This document shows, one piece after another, positions 8,343 through 16,730 of a stretch of DNA of 64,000 bases (its first letter is position 1; the number at the start of each line of letters is the position of its first letter). The stretch is from Paracoccaceae bacterium (GTDB taxonomy: Bacteria > Pseudomonadota > Alphaproteobacteria > Rhodobacterales > Rhodobacteraceae). A program made the translations under genes and the position numbers. The notes below the pieces were generated by a model. The model had not been told where the DNA came from. It was given only the letters and a program-made list of their open reading frames with translations, and searched no databases. The stretch is from contig JAWPMR010000001.1 in NCBI GenBank assembly GCA_033344815.1, positions 4,884,136 through 4,948,135 on the forward strand, written 5' to 3'.

Positions 8343-9380
8343 ATGGCGGTTAAACGCATTAATCTGGCCTTGCAGGGGGGCGGCGCGCATGGCGCTTTCA
8401 CCTGGGGCGTCCTTGATCGTTTGCTATGCGAAAAGGATATCGAAATCTCTGCTATTTCGGGCACTTCTGCGGGCACGCTGAATGGCGCGGCTGTCAAGTC
8501 AGGCATGATCGAGAATGGACGGCAAGGGGCGCGTGAGAGGCTGGATTGGCTGTGGCGCGAGGTGGGCGCGCGGCCGGAACTCAATTTGCCGGCGTGGATG
8601 CATCCCTTTTCATTGGGTGAATTCAGTCAGGCTCTTGAATATTCTTGGCCGGTCATGGCTGCAGACACCTGGTCGCGCGCAGTATCCCCTTATGCCTACG
8701 GGCCCTTTTACAGCAATCCGCTGCGCGCGATTGTCGAGCAATTTGATCTCGATGCGGTGCATGAAGAAGGCGGCAAAGGCCCCTGTCTTTTCATCTGCGC
8801 CACGCGCGTACGCAACGGTAAGGTGCGGGTGTTCAAAGACAGTGAGATCAGCACGGACGCCATCCTCGCCTCCGCATGTTTGCCGACGGTGTTTCAGGCC
8901 GTCGAGGTCGAAGACGCGGAGACCGGTTTGAAAGAAGCGTTCTGGGATGGCGGTTATACGGGCAATCCTGCACTGTTCCCGCTGTTCCATCCATCACTGC
9001 CTGACGACATCCTGATCATCAATATCAACCCGCTGGAACGCACCGAGCTGCCGCGTACAGCGCAGGCCATCCAGAACCGGATCAATGAGATCAGTTTTAA
9101 TTCGTCCCTGTTGCGTGAGTTGCGCGCAATTGAATTTGTTCAACGCCTGCTGGAACGCGGCGATTTAAACACCGAGCAGAAAAGCCGCGTACTGATTCAT
9201 ATGGTCGCCGATGATGCTTTGATGAACGAGCTATCCGTAGCTACGAAACTGGTGCCAACGCCCTTTACGCTCTCTCGCCTCAAGGAAGCCGGACAAAACG
9301 CTGCCGAGACTTTCCTGAGCCACCACAAGGGTGACCTGAACAAGCGGAGCTCCGTCGATCTGGTGGAAATGTTCCAGTAG
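8343..9380 (+). CDS. Patatin-like phospholipase/hydrolase
   Basis: This is a 345-residue serine hydrolase of the patatin family. It has the oxyanion-hole motif GGGAHG (12-17), the nucleophile elbow GTSAG with Ser42, and the catalytic Asp202 in WDGGYTGNP, so the Ser-Asp dyad is complete. No signal peptide is visible, which suggests a cytoplasmic or granule-surface enzyme. An AAGGAGG site sits just before the ATG at 8343. Patatins cleave acyl esters of lipids. Pairing with bdhA raises the possibility that this one acts on polyhydroxybutyrate or granule lipids, which is inference. It converges on the DUF502 gene with 2 bp between the stops. Confidence 0.88.
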   Translation: MAVKRINLALQGGGAHGAFTWGVLDRLLCEKDIEISAISGTSAGTLNGAAVKSGMIENGRQGARERLDWLWREVGARPELNLPAWMHPFSLGEFSQALEYSWPVMAADTWSRAVSPYAYGPFYSNPLRAIVEQFDLDAVHEEGGKGPCLFICATRVRNGKVRVFKDSEISTDAILASACLPTVFQAVEVEDAETGLKEAFWDGGYTGNPALFPLFHPSLPDDILIININPLERTELPRTAQAIQNRINEISFNSSLLRELRAIEFVQRLLERGDLNTEQKSRVLIHMVADDALMNELSVATKLVPTPFTLSRLKEAGQNAAETFLSHHKGDLNKRSSVDLVEMFQ

Positions 9381-9382
9381 CG

Positions 9383-10105
9383 TTAGGCCGCGTCGATTTC
9401 AGGCGGGACGCTCGGGTCTTTGCCATTGGGATAAACAAGACCCGCTGAAATCACCAGTTTGGCCGCCTCTTCAACGGTCATATCCAACAGGATCACGTCG
9501 TCGGCTGGAAAAAACAACAAAAAACCCGAGGTGGGGTTTGGCGTTGTTGGCACAAAAATACTGACCATGGGGTTTGCGTTATTGGCGCGGGAGGCTATTT
9601 CGCCTTTGGTGTCGGTTGAGATAAATCCAATGGCCCAGATGCCGCGCCGGGGGTATTCTATCAGACAGGCGTTTTCAAACGACCGCTCAGATTGCGCGAA
9701 CACGGTTTCGGAAATCTGTTTGATGCCGGAATAGACCGAGCGCACGACCGGTGTACGTTCCACAAGGCTTTCAGCAAAGCGTATGAAGGAGCGCCCTAAG
9801 AACCCTTTGGCCATCCAACCCACGACAACCGTAAACACCAAAAAGATGACCACGCCGATACCGCGAATGTCGATTTGGATTTCCGGATCCAGCCCCAGCA
9901 AATTCTGGAGGACTTTGTCGGGCTTGTAAGACCCTGGCACCAGCGGCAGGACAAACCCGTCAATCCAGCCCACAACGGACCAGATCAGCCAGATTGTCAG
10001 CCCCACGGGTGCAATGACCACAAGGCCCGTCAGGAACGACCCCCGAAGAGCGCCCAGCAGGCTGCGTTTTGTCACGGGCGGTTCAGGATCAAACGGGGTA
10101 TTCAT
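9383..10105 (-). CDS. DUF502 family membrane protein
   Basis: This is a 240-residue conserved inner-membrane protein of the DUF502 family. Two transmembrane helices are clear (about residues 22-45 and 83-105), followed by a soluble domain carrying the family hallmarks ERTPVVRSVYSGIKQ and VFVPTTPNPTSGFLLF (here IFVPTTPNPTSGFLLF). The biochemical role is unknown in bacteria; the related plant COV proteins affect vascular patterning through membrane trafficking. It stands alone, convergent with the patatin gene. Confidence 0.88.
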   Translation of the reverse strand: MNTPFDPEPPVTKRSLLGALRGSFLTGLVVIAPVGLTIWLIWSVVGWIDGFVLPLVPGSYKPDKVLQNLLGLDPEIQIDIRGIGVVIFLVFTVVVGWMAKGFLGRSFIRFAESLVERTPVVRSVYSGIKQISETVFAQSERSFENACLIEYPRRGIWAIGFISTDTKGEIASRANNANPMVSIFVPTTPNPTSGFLLFFPADDVILLDMTVEEAAKLVISAGLVYPNGKDPSVPPEIDAA

Positions 10106-10181
10106 GACGCATCTCTAAATCAAGTGATGTGTAGGTATGCATATTGCGTCGGCTTCACAATGGGTTTGGCAGTCAATCCGT

Positions 10182-11114
10182 TCAAATTCCCGTATCAGGT
10201 GAGAGACTGGCGAGTTCCGCTGAAATTTTGGCCGCAAATCCTGCATTGTTGCGCACCAAGGCAATATTGGCTGTCAGGGACTGACCTTCCGTCAGTTCGA
10301 AAACGCGCTGCAACAAATAGGGCGTCACGTCCTTTCCCTTGATCCCATGCGTATCGGCATCGGTCTGGGCCTGTGCAATGATCGGGGCGAGCGTCTGAGC
10401 GGGAATTTCATCCTTTGCAGGGATTGGATTGGCCACCAATTGTCCACCAGGCAGGCCGAGCCGCCCGCGCATGTGGTGCGCCTGTGCGATCTGGGCAGGT
10501 TCATCCATCCGCAACGGTGCCTTGAGCGGGGAGGTCGCGCTCCAGAAGGCAGGGAAACTGTCCTGTCCCACCGCGATCACCGGCACGCCCTGTGTCTCAA
10601 GCACTTCCAGTGTTTTATCCACATCCAGAATTGCCTTGGCCCCAGCGGCAACCACGGTGACAGGCGTTTTCGCAAGTTCCAAAAGATCGGCTGAGACATC
10701 AAAGCTGTCTTCGGCGCCCCGGTGCACACCGCCGATCCCGCCGGTGGCAAAAACCTTGATACCGGCCAGATGTGCGGCGATCATGGTGGCTGCAACCGTC
10801 GTGGCCCCGGTGCCCCCTGTCGCCATACAGGCAGCCAGATCCGCGCGGGAAAGTTTTGCAACGCCGCGTGATTGTGCGAGCGTTTCCAACTGTGTACCAT
10901 CCAGTCCGATGTGCAAAACCCCTTCGATCACGGCAATGGTTGCGGGTGTTACGCCCGCCGCGCGAATGTCGTTTTCCACCAGCCGCGCCACATCGAGGTT
11001 TTGGGGATAGGGCATGCCATGGGTGATGATTGTGCTTTCCAGCGCGACAATCGGTTTGCCCGAAGCCTTGGCGGCGATGACCTCGGTGGAATGGATCAGG
11101 GGCAGGGCGGTCAT
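10182..11114 (-). CDS. psuG: Pseudouridine-5'-phosphate glycosidase
   Basis: PsuG breaks the C-C glycosidic bond of pseudouridine 5'-phosphate to give uracil and ribose 5-phosphate. The 310 residues show the family segments ALESTIITHGMPYPQN (24-39), GGTGATTVAATM and GGIGGVHRGAEDSFD. The gene overlaps psuK by 4 bp, and together they make the complete pseudouridine salvage route: the kinase phosphorylates, then the glycosidase cleaves. No transporter gene is adjacent. Confidence is high because both sequence and partner agree. Confidence 0.93.
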   Translation of the reverse strand: MTALPLIHSTEVIAAKASGKPIVALESTIITHGMPYPQNLDVARLVENDIRAAGVTPATIAVIEGVLHIGLDGTQLETLAQSRGVAKLSRADLAACMATGGTGATTVAATMIAAHLAGIKVFATGGIGGVHRGAEDSFDVSADLLELAKTPVTVVAAGAKAILDVDKTLEVLETQGVPVIAVGQDSFPAFWSATSPLKAPLRMDEPAQIAQAHHMRGRLGLPGGQLVANPIPAKDEIPAQTLAPIIAQAQTDADTHGIKGKDVTPYLLQRVFELTEGQSLTANIALVRNNAGFAAKISAELASLSPDTGI

Positions 11115-12004
11115 AAGGCGGTTTCTCCGGATACATAGGTGGCGGCGGCCAGCAAGGCGCGGTTCAATGCGTCCTCTGCACTGGCACCGGCTGCGTCAGC
11201 GGCGATATGGGCCGCCATGAAGGTGTCGCCCGCGCCAGTCACGCGGGTGACCAGAACCTGCGGGGGTGTTTGTGTGAGCAAACCATCGGGGCGTCCCTCA
11301 GTCGCGTCAGATCCACCATCTGTCACCAGAACCCGCGCCGCGCCGCGTTTCAGCATCCCGGTGGCGGCGTCACGGGAAGTGTCAAAACTTGTCTGGCAGA
11401 GCAATCCCGCCTCTTCGAGGTTGACATAAAGCGTGCCACGCCCGGCCTGCATAAAGGGGCTGAGCCGTTCCGCCTTGCCGGGAGAGGCCGGAGCCACCCG
11501 CAGATCTGCCTGCGCCAGCAAGGGGCTGCGTGCAATCTCACTTAGCAAGTTTAGTGTGAGATTGCCGTCCAAAGCGACCAATCCAGCAAAGGGGGTTTGC
11601 GGAGTTGCAAGGCGTCCACCCGAAAGCGGCGCCAGAATTTTTGGGCCGGCAGCTTCCAGAGAATGGGCATCGGCAATGGCCGCGATCAACCCATTGGCCC
11701 CCTCAACGGCCATATAAACGTCTGTTGGCAAATCATCTGAACGATACACCGTGTCCGTGATCATGCCACGCGCTTTGCAGGCCGCGATCAGTTCATCGCC
11801 CTCAGCATCCCGGCCAATGGCCGTCAAGAGCGCTGGCGTGAGGCCAAAGCGCACCAATGTCATGGCGATATTCATGGCGACACCGCCAGGCAAGCGTGTG
11901 ATGCGTCCGGGCACGTCCGAACCCTGCCGCATTGCGCTGGCAGAACGCCCAATCACGTCCCACAGTACCGAGCCGATGCACAATATATCAGGTGTTTGGG
12001 TCAT
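11111..12004 (-). CDS. psuK: Pseudouridine kinase, PfkB family
   Basis: This is a 297-residue ribokinase-fold sugar/nucleoside kinase. It carries the N-terminal glycine-rich LPGGVAMNIAMTL segment and the C-terminal PfkB signature VTGAGDTFMAAHIA with the catalytic aspartate. PfkB kinases phosphorylate many substrates. The 4-bp overlap with psuG is the reason to call it pseudouridine kinase. It is the first gene of the operon, with the DUF4198 gene ending 42 bp upstream on the same strand. Confidence 0.85.
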   Translation of the reverse strand: MTQTPDILCIGSVLWDVIGRSASAMRQGSDVPGRITRLPGGVAMNIAMTLVRFGLTPALLTAIGRDAEGDELIAACKARGMITDTVYRSDDLPTDVYMAVEGANGLIAAIADAHSLEAAGPKILAPLSGGRLATPQTPFAGLVALDGNLTLNLLSEIARSPLLAQADLRVAPASPGKAERLSPFMQAGRGTLYVNLEEAGLLCQTSFDTSRDAATGMLKRGAARVLVTDGGSDATEGRPDGLLTQTPPQVLVTRVTGAGDTFMAAHIAADAAGASAEDALNRALLAAATYVSGETAL

Positions 12005-12046
12005 GCCTGTCTTGTGACGTGGAAACCCGGCGGGTTCAAGGGCGTG

Positions 12047-12853
12047 TCAGTCCGGCACTGCAAAGGTCAGCGCGGCCCAGAGTGTTTCCCAGACCGGTGC
12101 GGTATCGGAGGTACCGGCCATTGCGCTTGGGCGCAGAACGACCGCATCAAACAGATAGGTGTGACCGGGCGATACCGGCACCGTGGCTATACCCGCGCCA
12201 TCCGTGCGCGTCATTGTAACTGAGACGCTGCCGTCTCTCGCACGGTCAAAAACTTCGATCTGCGCATCGGGTCTCACTGCGCCATTGTATTCTACGCGAA
12301 CGCGCATTTGATTGTCGAAATCGGGATCGTAGGGGTTGCTCAACGCCACAAACTCGGTCGCCAATCCATAGGCACGATCGGCGCCAAGCCCGTCACCAAC
12401 AGCAACCAGGGATTTGGCATGACGTGTGTAGCTTTCCCGAAACCCTTGCAGGGGCCATCCAGCGTCTGCGTGATCTGAGGCGGCATTTGCAAAGTCCTTA
12501 TGTTCTGCAAATTTCAGGAATTTTTCCCACTCCTTGTAGGTCAGTGACGCAGGAGTTGTTTCATGTAGGATCACCAGTAACCCGCCGTCTGGCGCAGTTG
12601 TGTTCAAGGCAGGTGTATCACCGATACGTCCCTGAACAGGTAGGGTTGCCTGACCCTGCGCCAGTTCAAAGCGTGTGAAACGATTGTCAAACCACGCCAG
12701 CGTGATGCCTTCGAAATTCTGACCATTGCGCAGGTTTGCGACCAAAGGATCACCTGTTTCAACCTGGTATTCTTCCGGGTCGATCCAGAACTCATGGCCA
12801 AGGGCGTCCGTACCGGTTAGCAGTAGCATACAGATCAAAAGACGCGAGAACAT
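12047..12853 (-). CDS. Exported DUF4198-like protein
   Basis: This 268-residue protein probably sits in the periplasm. The start at 12853 gives a normal signal peptide (MFSRLLICMLLLTGTDALG) followed by HEFWIDPEEYQVETGD, the mature N-terminus typical of DUF4198 proteins, which occur near nickel/cobalt transport genes. The longest frame reaches 13072 but lies inside the divergent gene. A second ATG at 12883 would also encroach on that gene. A Shine-Dalgarno-like AAGGA lies about 10 bases before the 12853 start. The partner gene is HupE-like, so a metal-related role is plausible. Confidence 0.7.
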   Translation of the reverse strand: MFSRLLICMLLLTGTDALGHEFWIDPEEYQVETGDPLVANLRNGQNFEGITLAWFDNRFTRFELAQGQATLPVQGRIGDTPALNTTAPDGGLLVILHETTPASLTYKEWEKFLKFAEHKDFANAASDHADAGWPLQGFRESYTRHAKSLVAVGDGLGADRAYGLATEFVALSNPYDPDFDNQMRVRVEYNGAVRPDAQIEVFDRARDGSVSVTMTRTDGAGIATVPVSPGHTYLFDAVVLRPSAMAGTSDTAPVWETLWAALTFAVPD

Positions 12854-14000
12854 GACCGAATTATCCTTAAGAACCTTTGCCATAAAGCTGATCTTTTTGC
12901 TGGTGTTGTCAACCGCCACCATTGGAATGTGGGTGCCTCGTGTCTTGGCGCATGAATTGGTGCCGACCATTGCCGATATGACGATTTTGGACAACGAAAG
13001 CGTATCTCTGGCGTTTCGGATCAATCTGGAGGCCTTTCTGGCCGGTGTCGATCTGGACGCGGTGGAAAACACAGATGACGATAATGCGGGGGAAACCTAT
13101 ACCACGTTGCGAGGTTTGAGCGCGTCAGAACTGGCGACCCGCGTGCCACAATTGCTGAGTCTCTGGAACGGGGCGCCGTTGGCCGTGGCCGAAGGACCGC
13201 TGGCGTTCGCGATCACCGACGTCGAGATACCCGAAGGGCTGAGTGAAGAGTTGCCACGTATTTCCCTGCTGACCCTGACGGTGTCCCTGCCGGAAGGTGC
13301 GCGTGATGTCACAGTGCATTGGCCCGCCGGATCGGGCGCGCTTGTTTTGCGCCAACAGGGAGTGGAAGAACCCTTTACAGGGTATCTGGCGGGTGGCGAA
13401 AGCAGCCCGGCGATCGCCATTGGTGGCGGCGGCGCGCAAAGTCTGAGCGGCGCATTCTTTGGCTATATCCCGGTGGGGTTCGATCATATTCTGCCGAAAG
13501 GGCTGGACCACATCCTGTTTGTCCTGGGCCTGTTTTTCCTGAGCACACACCTGCGACCTCTGGTCTGGCAGGTCAGCGCTTTTACGCTGGCGCATACCGT
13601 GACATTGGCCCTTGGTGCCTTGGGCCTTGTAACCATTCCCCCTGCGATTGTTGAACCCCTGATCGCGGCTTCCATCGTGTTTGTGGCTGTTGAGAATATC
13701 ATCACTTCTGGTTTGAACCCTTGGCGGCCGGTTGTGGTTTTCTGTTTTGGCTTGTTGCACGGGCTGGGGTTTGCATCTGTCTTGCGGGAATTTGGCTTGC
13801 CTGAAGGACAATTCGTGCCTGCCCTCATCGGTTTTAACCTGGGTGTCGAAGTCGGGCAGCTAACGGTTATTGCCATCGCATTCGCCTGTGTCGGCTGGTT
13901 TGCGCGGAAAGAATGGTACCGGACCCGCATCGCAGTGCCGGCATCCTGTGTGATCGCCGCTGTCGGCGCGTATTGGTTCGTGGATCGGGTTTTTTTGTGA
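12852..14000 (+). CDS. HupE/UreJ-family membrane protein
   Basis: This 382-residue protein begins at the ATG at 12852, which gives a signal peptide ending near PRVLA-HELVP; a longer upstream extension would run through the divergent gene. A periplasmic domain of about 200 residues follows, then a C-terminal HupE/UreJ-2-like membrane domain of about six helices with the motifs GFDHILPKGLDHILFVLGLF and GLLHGLGFA. HupE/UreJ proteins are nickel or cobalt permeases in the best-studied cases. No hydrogenase or urease genes are visible nearby. The start codon overlaps that of the divergent DUF4198 gene in one CATG. Confidence 0.8.
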   Translation: MTELSLRTFAIKLIFLLVLSTATIGMWVPRVLAHELVPTIADMTILDNESVSLAFRINLEAFLAGVDLDAVENTDDDNAGETYTTLRGLSASELATRVPQLLSLWNGAPLAVAEGPLAFAITDVEIPEGLSEELPRISLLTLTVSLPEGARDVTVHWPAGSGALVLRQQGVEEPFTGYLAGGESSPAIAIGGGGAQSLSGAFFGYIPVGFDHILPKGLDHILFVLGLFFLSTHLRPLVWQVSAFTLAHTVTLALGALGLVTIPPAIVEPLIAASIVFVAVENIITSGLNPWRPVVVFCFGLLHGLGFASVLREFGLPEGQFVPALIGFNLGVEVGQLTVIAIAFACVGWFARKEWYRTRIAVPASCVIAAVGAYWFVDRVFL

Positions 14001-14003
14001 GCT

Positions 14004-14624
14004 TCAGCCCATGGCAGCAACCAGACGCGTCAAGGAGGCTGCCGGATCATACGTACGCCAGATTTCATCACCGATGCCAAAGAAATCGGTGTAGGGAGCC
14101 AGCGTGCGCATCATGGTTTCATCTAGCGCGCCCTCCGCCACAACGGGTACCTCGATGGTTTCTGACCACCATTCAAGAAGATCCAGTTCGACGAAACTGC
14201 CATCACCAAGCACGGAAGCTTGCACCGGGCCAAAGCTGACATAATCCGCGCCCGCTTCGCCTGCGCTCATCCCGTCATGGCGCGAGGTGCCACAAAAACT
14301 GCCGACGATCGCGTCCTCGCCCAACGTCTTGCGGGTGTCGCGCACAGAGCGCGCCGCATCCGTCAGATGCACACCGTCCAGCCCCAAGCGATCCGCCAGC
14401 AAGGTGTGATCGCTGATAACAAGTGCAATGTCGCGAGCATGGGTGACCTCGCGAAGAGCATCGGCTGCACGCGACACTCTGTCTTCGTCCCTTGTGGCGA
14501 GGTTCAGGCGCACGCAACCCACGGCCTGCGCGTCCAGCACAGACGCCAGCAGATCAGGAAAACCGGAAAGCTCAATCTCGCTAGGTGTGATCAGATACAG
14601 CTGGGGTTGCTCGGGGGTGTCCAT
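14004..14624 (-). CDS. Thiamine-phosphate-synthase-like (ThiE/TenI) protein
   Basis: This 206-residue TIM-barrel protein resembles thiamine phosphate synthase, which joins the pyrimidine and thiazole halves of thiamine. Matching segments are LYLITPSE at the start, a DGVHLTD loop near the middle, and GADYVSFGPV near the phosphate-binding end. The start at 14624 is supported by AAGGATC 8 bases upstream; the open frame continues 99 codons further but overlaps trmJ. No other thiamine genes adjoin it, and many alphaproteobacteria encode more than one ThiE homologue. It may therefore be an accessory or TenI-like form. Confidence 0.75.
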   Translation of the reverse strand: MDTPEQPQLYLITPSEIELSGFPDLLASVLDAQAVGCVRLNLATRDEDRVSRAADALREVTHARDIALVISDHTLLADRLGLDGVHLTDAARSVRDTRKTLGEDAIVGSFCGTSRHDGMSAGEAGADYVSFGPVQASVLGDGSFVELDLLEWWSETIEVPVVAEGALDETMMRTLAPYTDFFGIGDEIWRTYDPAASLTRLVAAMG

Positions 14625-14754
14625 GAGGTGATCCTTTGGAAGTCTTTTCCAGACCAGTAACGCACCCATTGGGAAATGAAAACTTTTATACCTTTCAAGG
14701 CTCAGACGCCGCAGGTCCGCTTGCGAGCGCACCTGTGTCGCCTTATGAGGCCTT

Positions 14755-15510
14755 ATGAGCACCCCTGTTGAACCCCCCGACATCCCCGCCTTTGTGCTGG
14801 TACGCCCGCAAATGGGCGAAAATATCGGTGCGGCTGCGCGGGCAATGTGGAATTTCGGTCTGGACCGGATGCGCATCGTAGCGCCGCGCGACGGCTGGCC
14901 CAATCCTGATGCAACAGCCATGGCAAGTGGTGCGGGCCGTTTGCTGGATGACGCGCTGCTCAGTGAGGATCTGGCTACATCCGTGGGTGATTGTTCCTAT
15001 GTTTTCGCCACGACAGCGCGGCCGCGGGATCTGACCAAACCGGTCTACAGCCCCGAGGCTGCGATGCGCCTTGCCGCCACAAAAATTGCGGAAGGCCAAC
15101 GGGTTGCTGTGCTTTTTGGGCCTGAGCGCGCGGGGCTGGAAAATGATGATATCGCATGTGCCAACGCGATCATTTCGGTGCCTGTGAACCCGCAGTTTGC
15201 TTCGTTGAACCTTGCCCAATGCGTTTTACTCGTAGGGTATGAATGGATGCGCGCCGTCGGGAATGTCATGCATGAAACCACAGAAATGGCCGGTACCGTT
15301 TGGGCGGAAACGCTGGAAGTGGAACACCTTGCTGCGCATTATCAGGATCGGTTGGAGCAGGCCGGTTTTTTCTTTCCCGAACACAAGGCGCAATCGATGA
15401 AAACCAACCTGCGCAATATGTGGAGCCGGATGCCGCTGACGCGGGCTGATGTGCAAATGATGCACGGCGTTATGCGTCAATTGGTGCGGTGGAAAACGCG
15501 CGACGACTAG
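14755..15510 (+). CDS. trmJ: tRNA (cytidine/uridine-2'-O-)-methyltransferase TrmJ
   Basis: TrmJ is a SPOUT-class methyltransferase that 2'-O-methylates position 32 of several tRNAs. The 251 residues include the N-terminal VRPQMGENIGAAARAMWNFG, the knot motifs LFGPERAGLENDD and ISVPVNPQFASLNLAQ, and an extra C-terminal helical part typical of TrmJ (NLRNMWSRMPLTRADVQMMHG). The start codon sits in a short tandem duplication (CCTTATGAG twice, 10 bp apart), and only the second ATG is in frame. ctaA follows 65 bp downstream on the same strand. Confidence 0.9.
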   Translation: MSTPVEPPDIPAFVLVRPQMGENIGAAARAMWNFGLDRMRIVAPRDGWPNPDATAMASGAGRLLDDALLSEDLATSVGDCSYVFATTARPRDLTKPVYSPEAAMRLAATKIAEGQRVAVLFGPERAGLENDDIACANAIISVPVNPQFASLNLAQCVLLVGYEWMRAVGNVMHETTEMAGTVWAETLEVEHLAAHYQDRLEQAGFFFPEHKAQSMKTNLRNMWSRMPLTRADVQMMHGVMRQLVRWKTRDD

Positions 15511-15575
15511 ACGCGCTGGACGTGCCCGCGAACAGAGCCTAGGTATGCAGCGACGCGCAAGACGAGGACGCAATA

Positions 15576-16730
15576 ATGAGCGGCAAGCGAAAGCTTTTCG
15601 AAGAAGTGGGCAGCGCCGAGGCAACCCGGCCCGCAGTACAACCGGGGCTGATTGATCAGGGCCATGGCGGCGCGCGCGGTGCGATCAGGATCTGGTTGAT
15701 GATGCTCTTTGCACTGGTGTTTGTGATGATCGCCGTCGGCGGGCTCACCCGCCTCACGGATAGCGGGCTCAGCATCACCGAGTGGCGCCCTTTTAGCGGT
15801 GCCTTGCCACCGATGAATGCCGCCGATTGGAACGCTGAATTTGCCAAATATCAGGCAATTGACGAGTTTCGCATCCAGAACCAATGGATGGAACTCAATG
15901 ATTTCAAAGTCATCTACTGGTGGGAATGGGGTCATCGACAACTGGGCCGTGTGATCGGTGTGGTCTGGGCTCTGGGATTTGGATACTTCGCAATCCGCCG
16001 TCAGATCCCGACCGGATGGACGCCAAAACTGCTGCTGCTCGGTGTGTTGGGCGGGGCACAGGGTGCAATCGGTTGGTGGATGGTGTCCTCGGGTGTCACA
16101 CAGGGCGAAGGCATCACCGATGTCGCGAGCTATCGATTGGCAACACACCTTGGGCTGGCCTTTGTCATCCTTGGTTTTATTGCGTGGTATACAATGGAAA
16201 TGGGCCGCTCGGCGCGCGATCTGATGCAGGCACGGCGCGCCAAGGAATCAAAGCAATGGGGCATGGCCACCGGATTGATGCATTTCGCGTTCCTGCAAAT
16301 TCTGATTGGCGCTTTGGTCGCGGGCATCGATGCCGGGCGCAGCTATACCGATTGGCCGCTGATGGGCGGGCAGTTTTTCCCAGCCAGCGCCTTCACGCTT
16401 GAACCGGTCTGGCGCAACTTTTTTGAAAGCCCCGGATTGGTGCAATTCATTCACCGCGTCACCGGCTATGTACTGGCTTTATTTGCCATCATCGTCTGGC
16501 TGCTGGGGCGTAGATCGACCCATCCCAAAACGCGATTTGCATTCAATGCGGTGCTTGCAGCGGTAGCCTTGCAGATCGTGATTGGCATTGGGACTGTGCT
16601 TTATGGCGCGCCGGTGCATATTGCGCTGGTACATCAGGTCATGGCCGTTGTCTTGTGGGTTTTGATCCTGCGCGCCCGCTTCCTGAGTGGGTATCCTGTT
16701 GCCACATCTTTGAGAGGAAAAACTGCATGA
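15576..16730 (+). CDS. ctaA: Heme A synthase (COX15/CtaA)
   Basis: CtaA is an inner-membrane enzyme that oxidises the C8 methyl of heme O to the formyl group of heme A for aa3-type cytochrome oxidase. This 384-residue protein has about eight membrane helices and the conserved GGLTRLTDSGLSITEWRP segment after helix 1. It also has the heme-ligand histidine regions WWEWGHRQLGRVIG and FIHRVTGYVL. The long form with about 40 N-terminal soluble residues is typical of alphaproteobacterial CtaA. Its stop overlaps the start of the M32 carboxypeptidase by 4 bp. Confidence 0.93.
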   Translation: MSGKRKLFEEVGSAEATRPAVQPGLIDQGHGGARGAIRIWLMMLFALVFVMIAVGGLTRLTDSGLSITEWRPFSGALPPMNAADWNAEFAKYQAIDEFRIQNQWMELNDFKVIYWWEWGHRQLGRVIGVVWALGFGYFAIRRQIPTGWTPKLLLLGVLGGAQGAIGWWMVSSGVTQGEGITDVASYRLATHLGLAFVILGFIAWYTMEMGRSARDLMQARRAKESKQWGMATGLMHFAFLQILIGALVAGIDAGRSYTDWPLMGGQFFPASAFTLEPVWRNFFESPGLVQFIHRVTGYVLALFAIIVWLLGRRSTHPKTRFAFNAVLAAVALQIVIGIGTVLYGAPVHIALVHQVMAVVLWVLILRARFLSGYPVATSLRGKTA

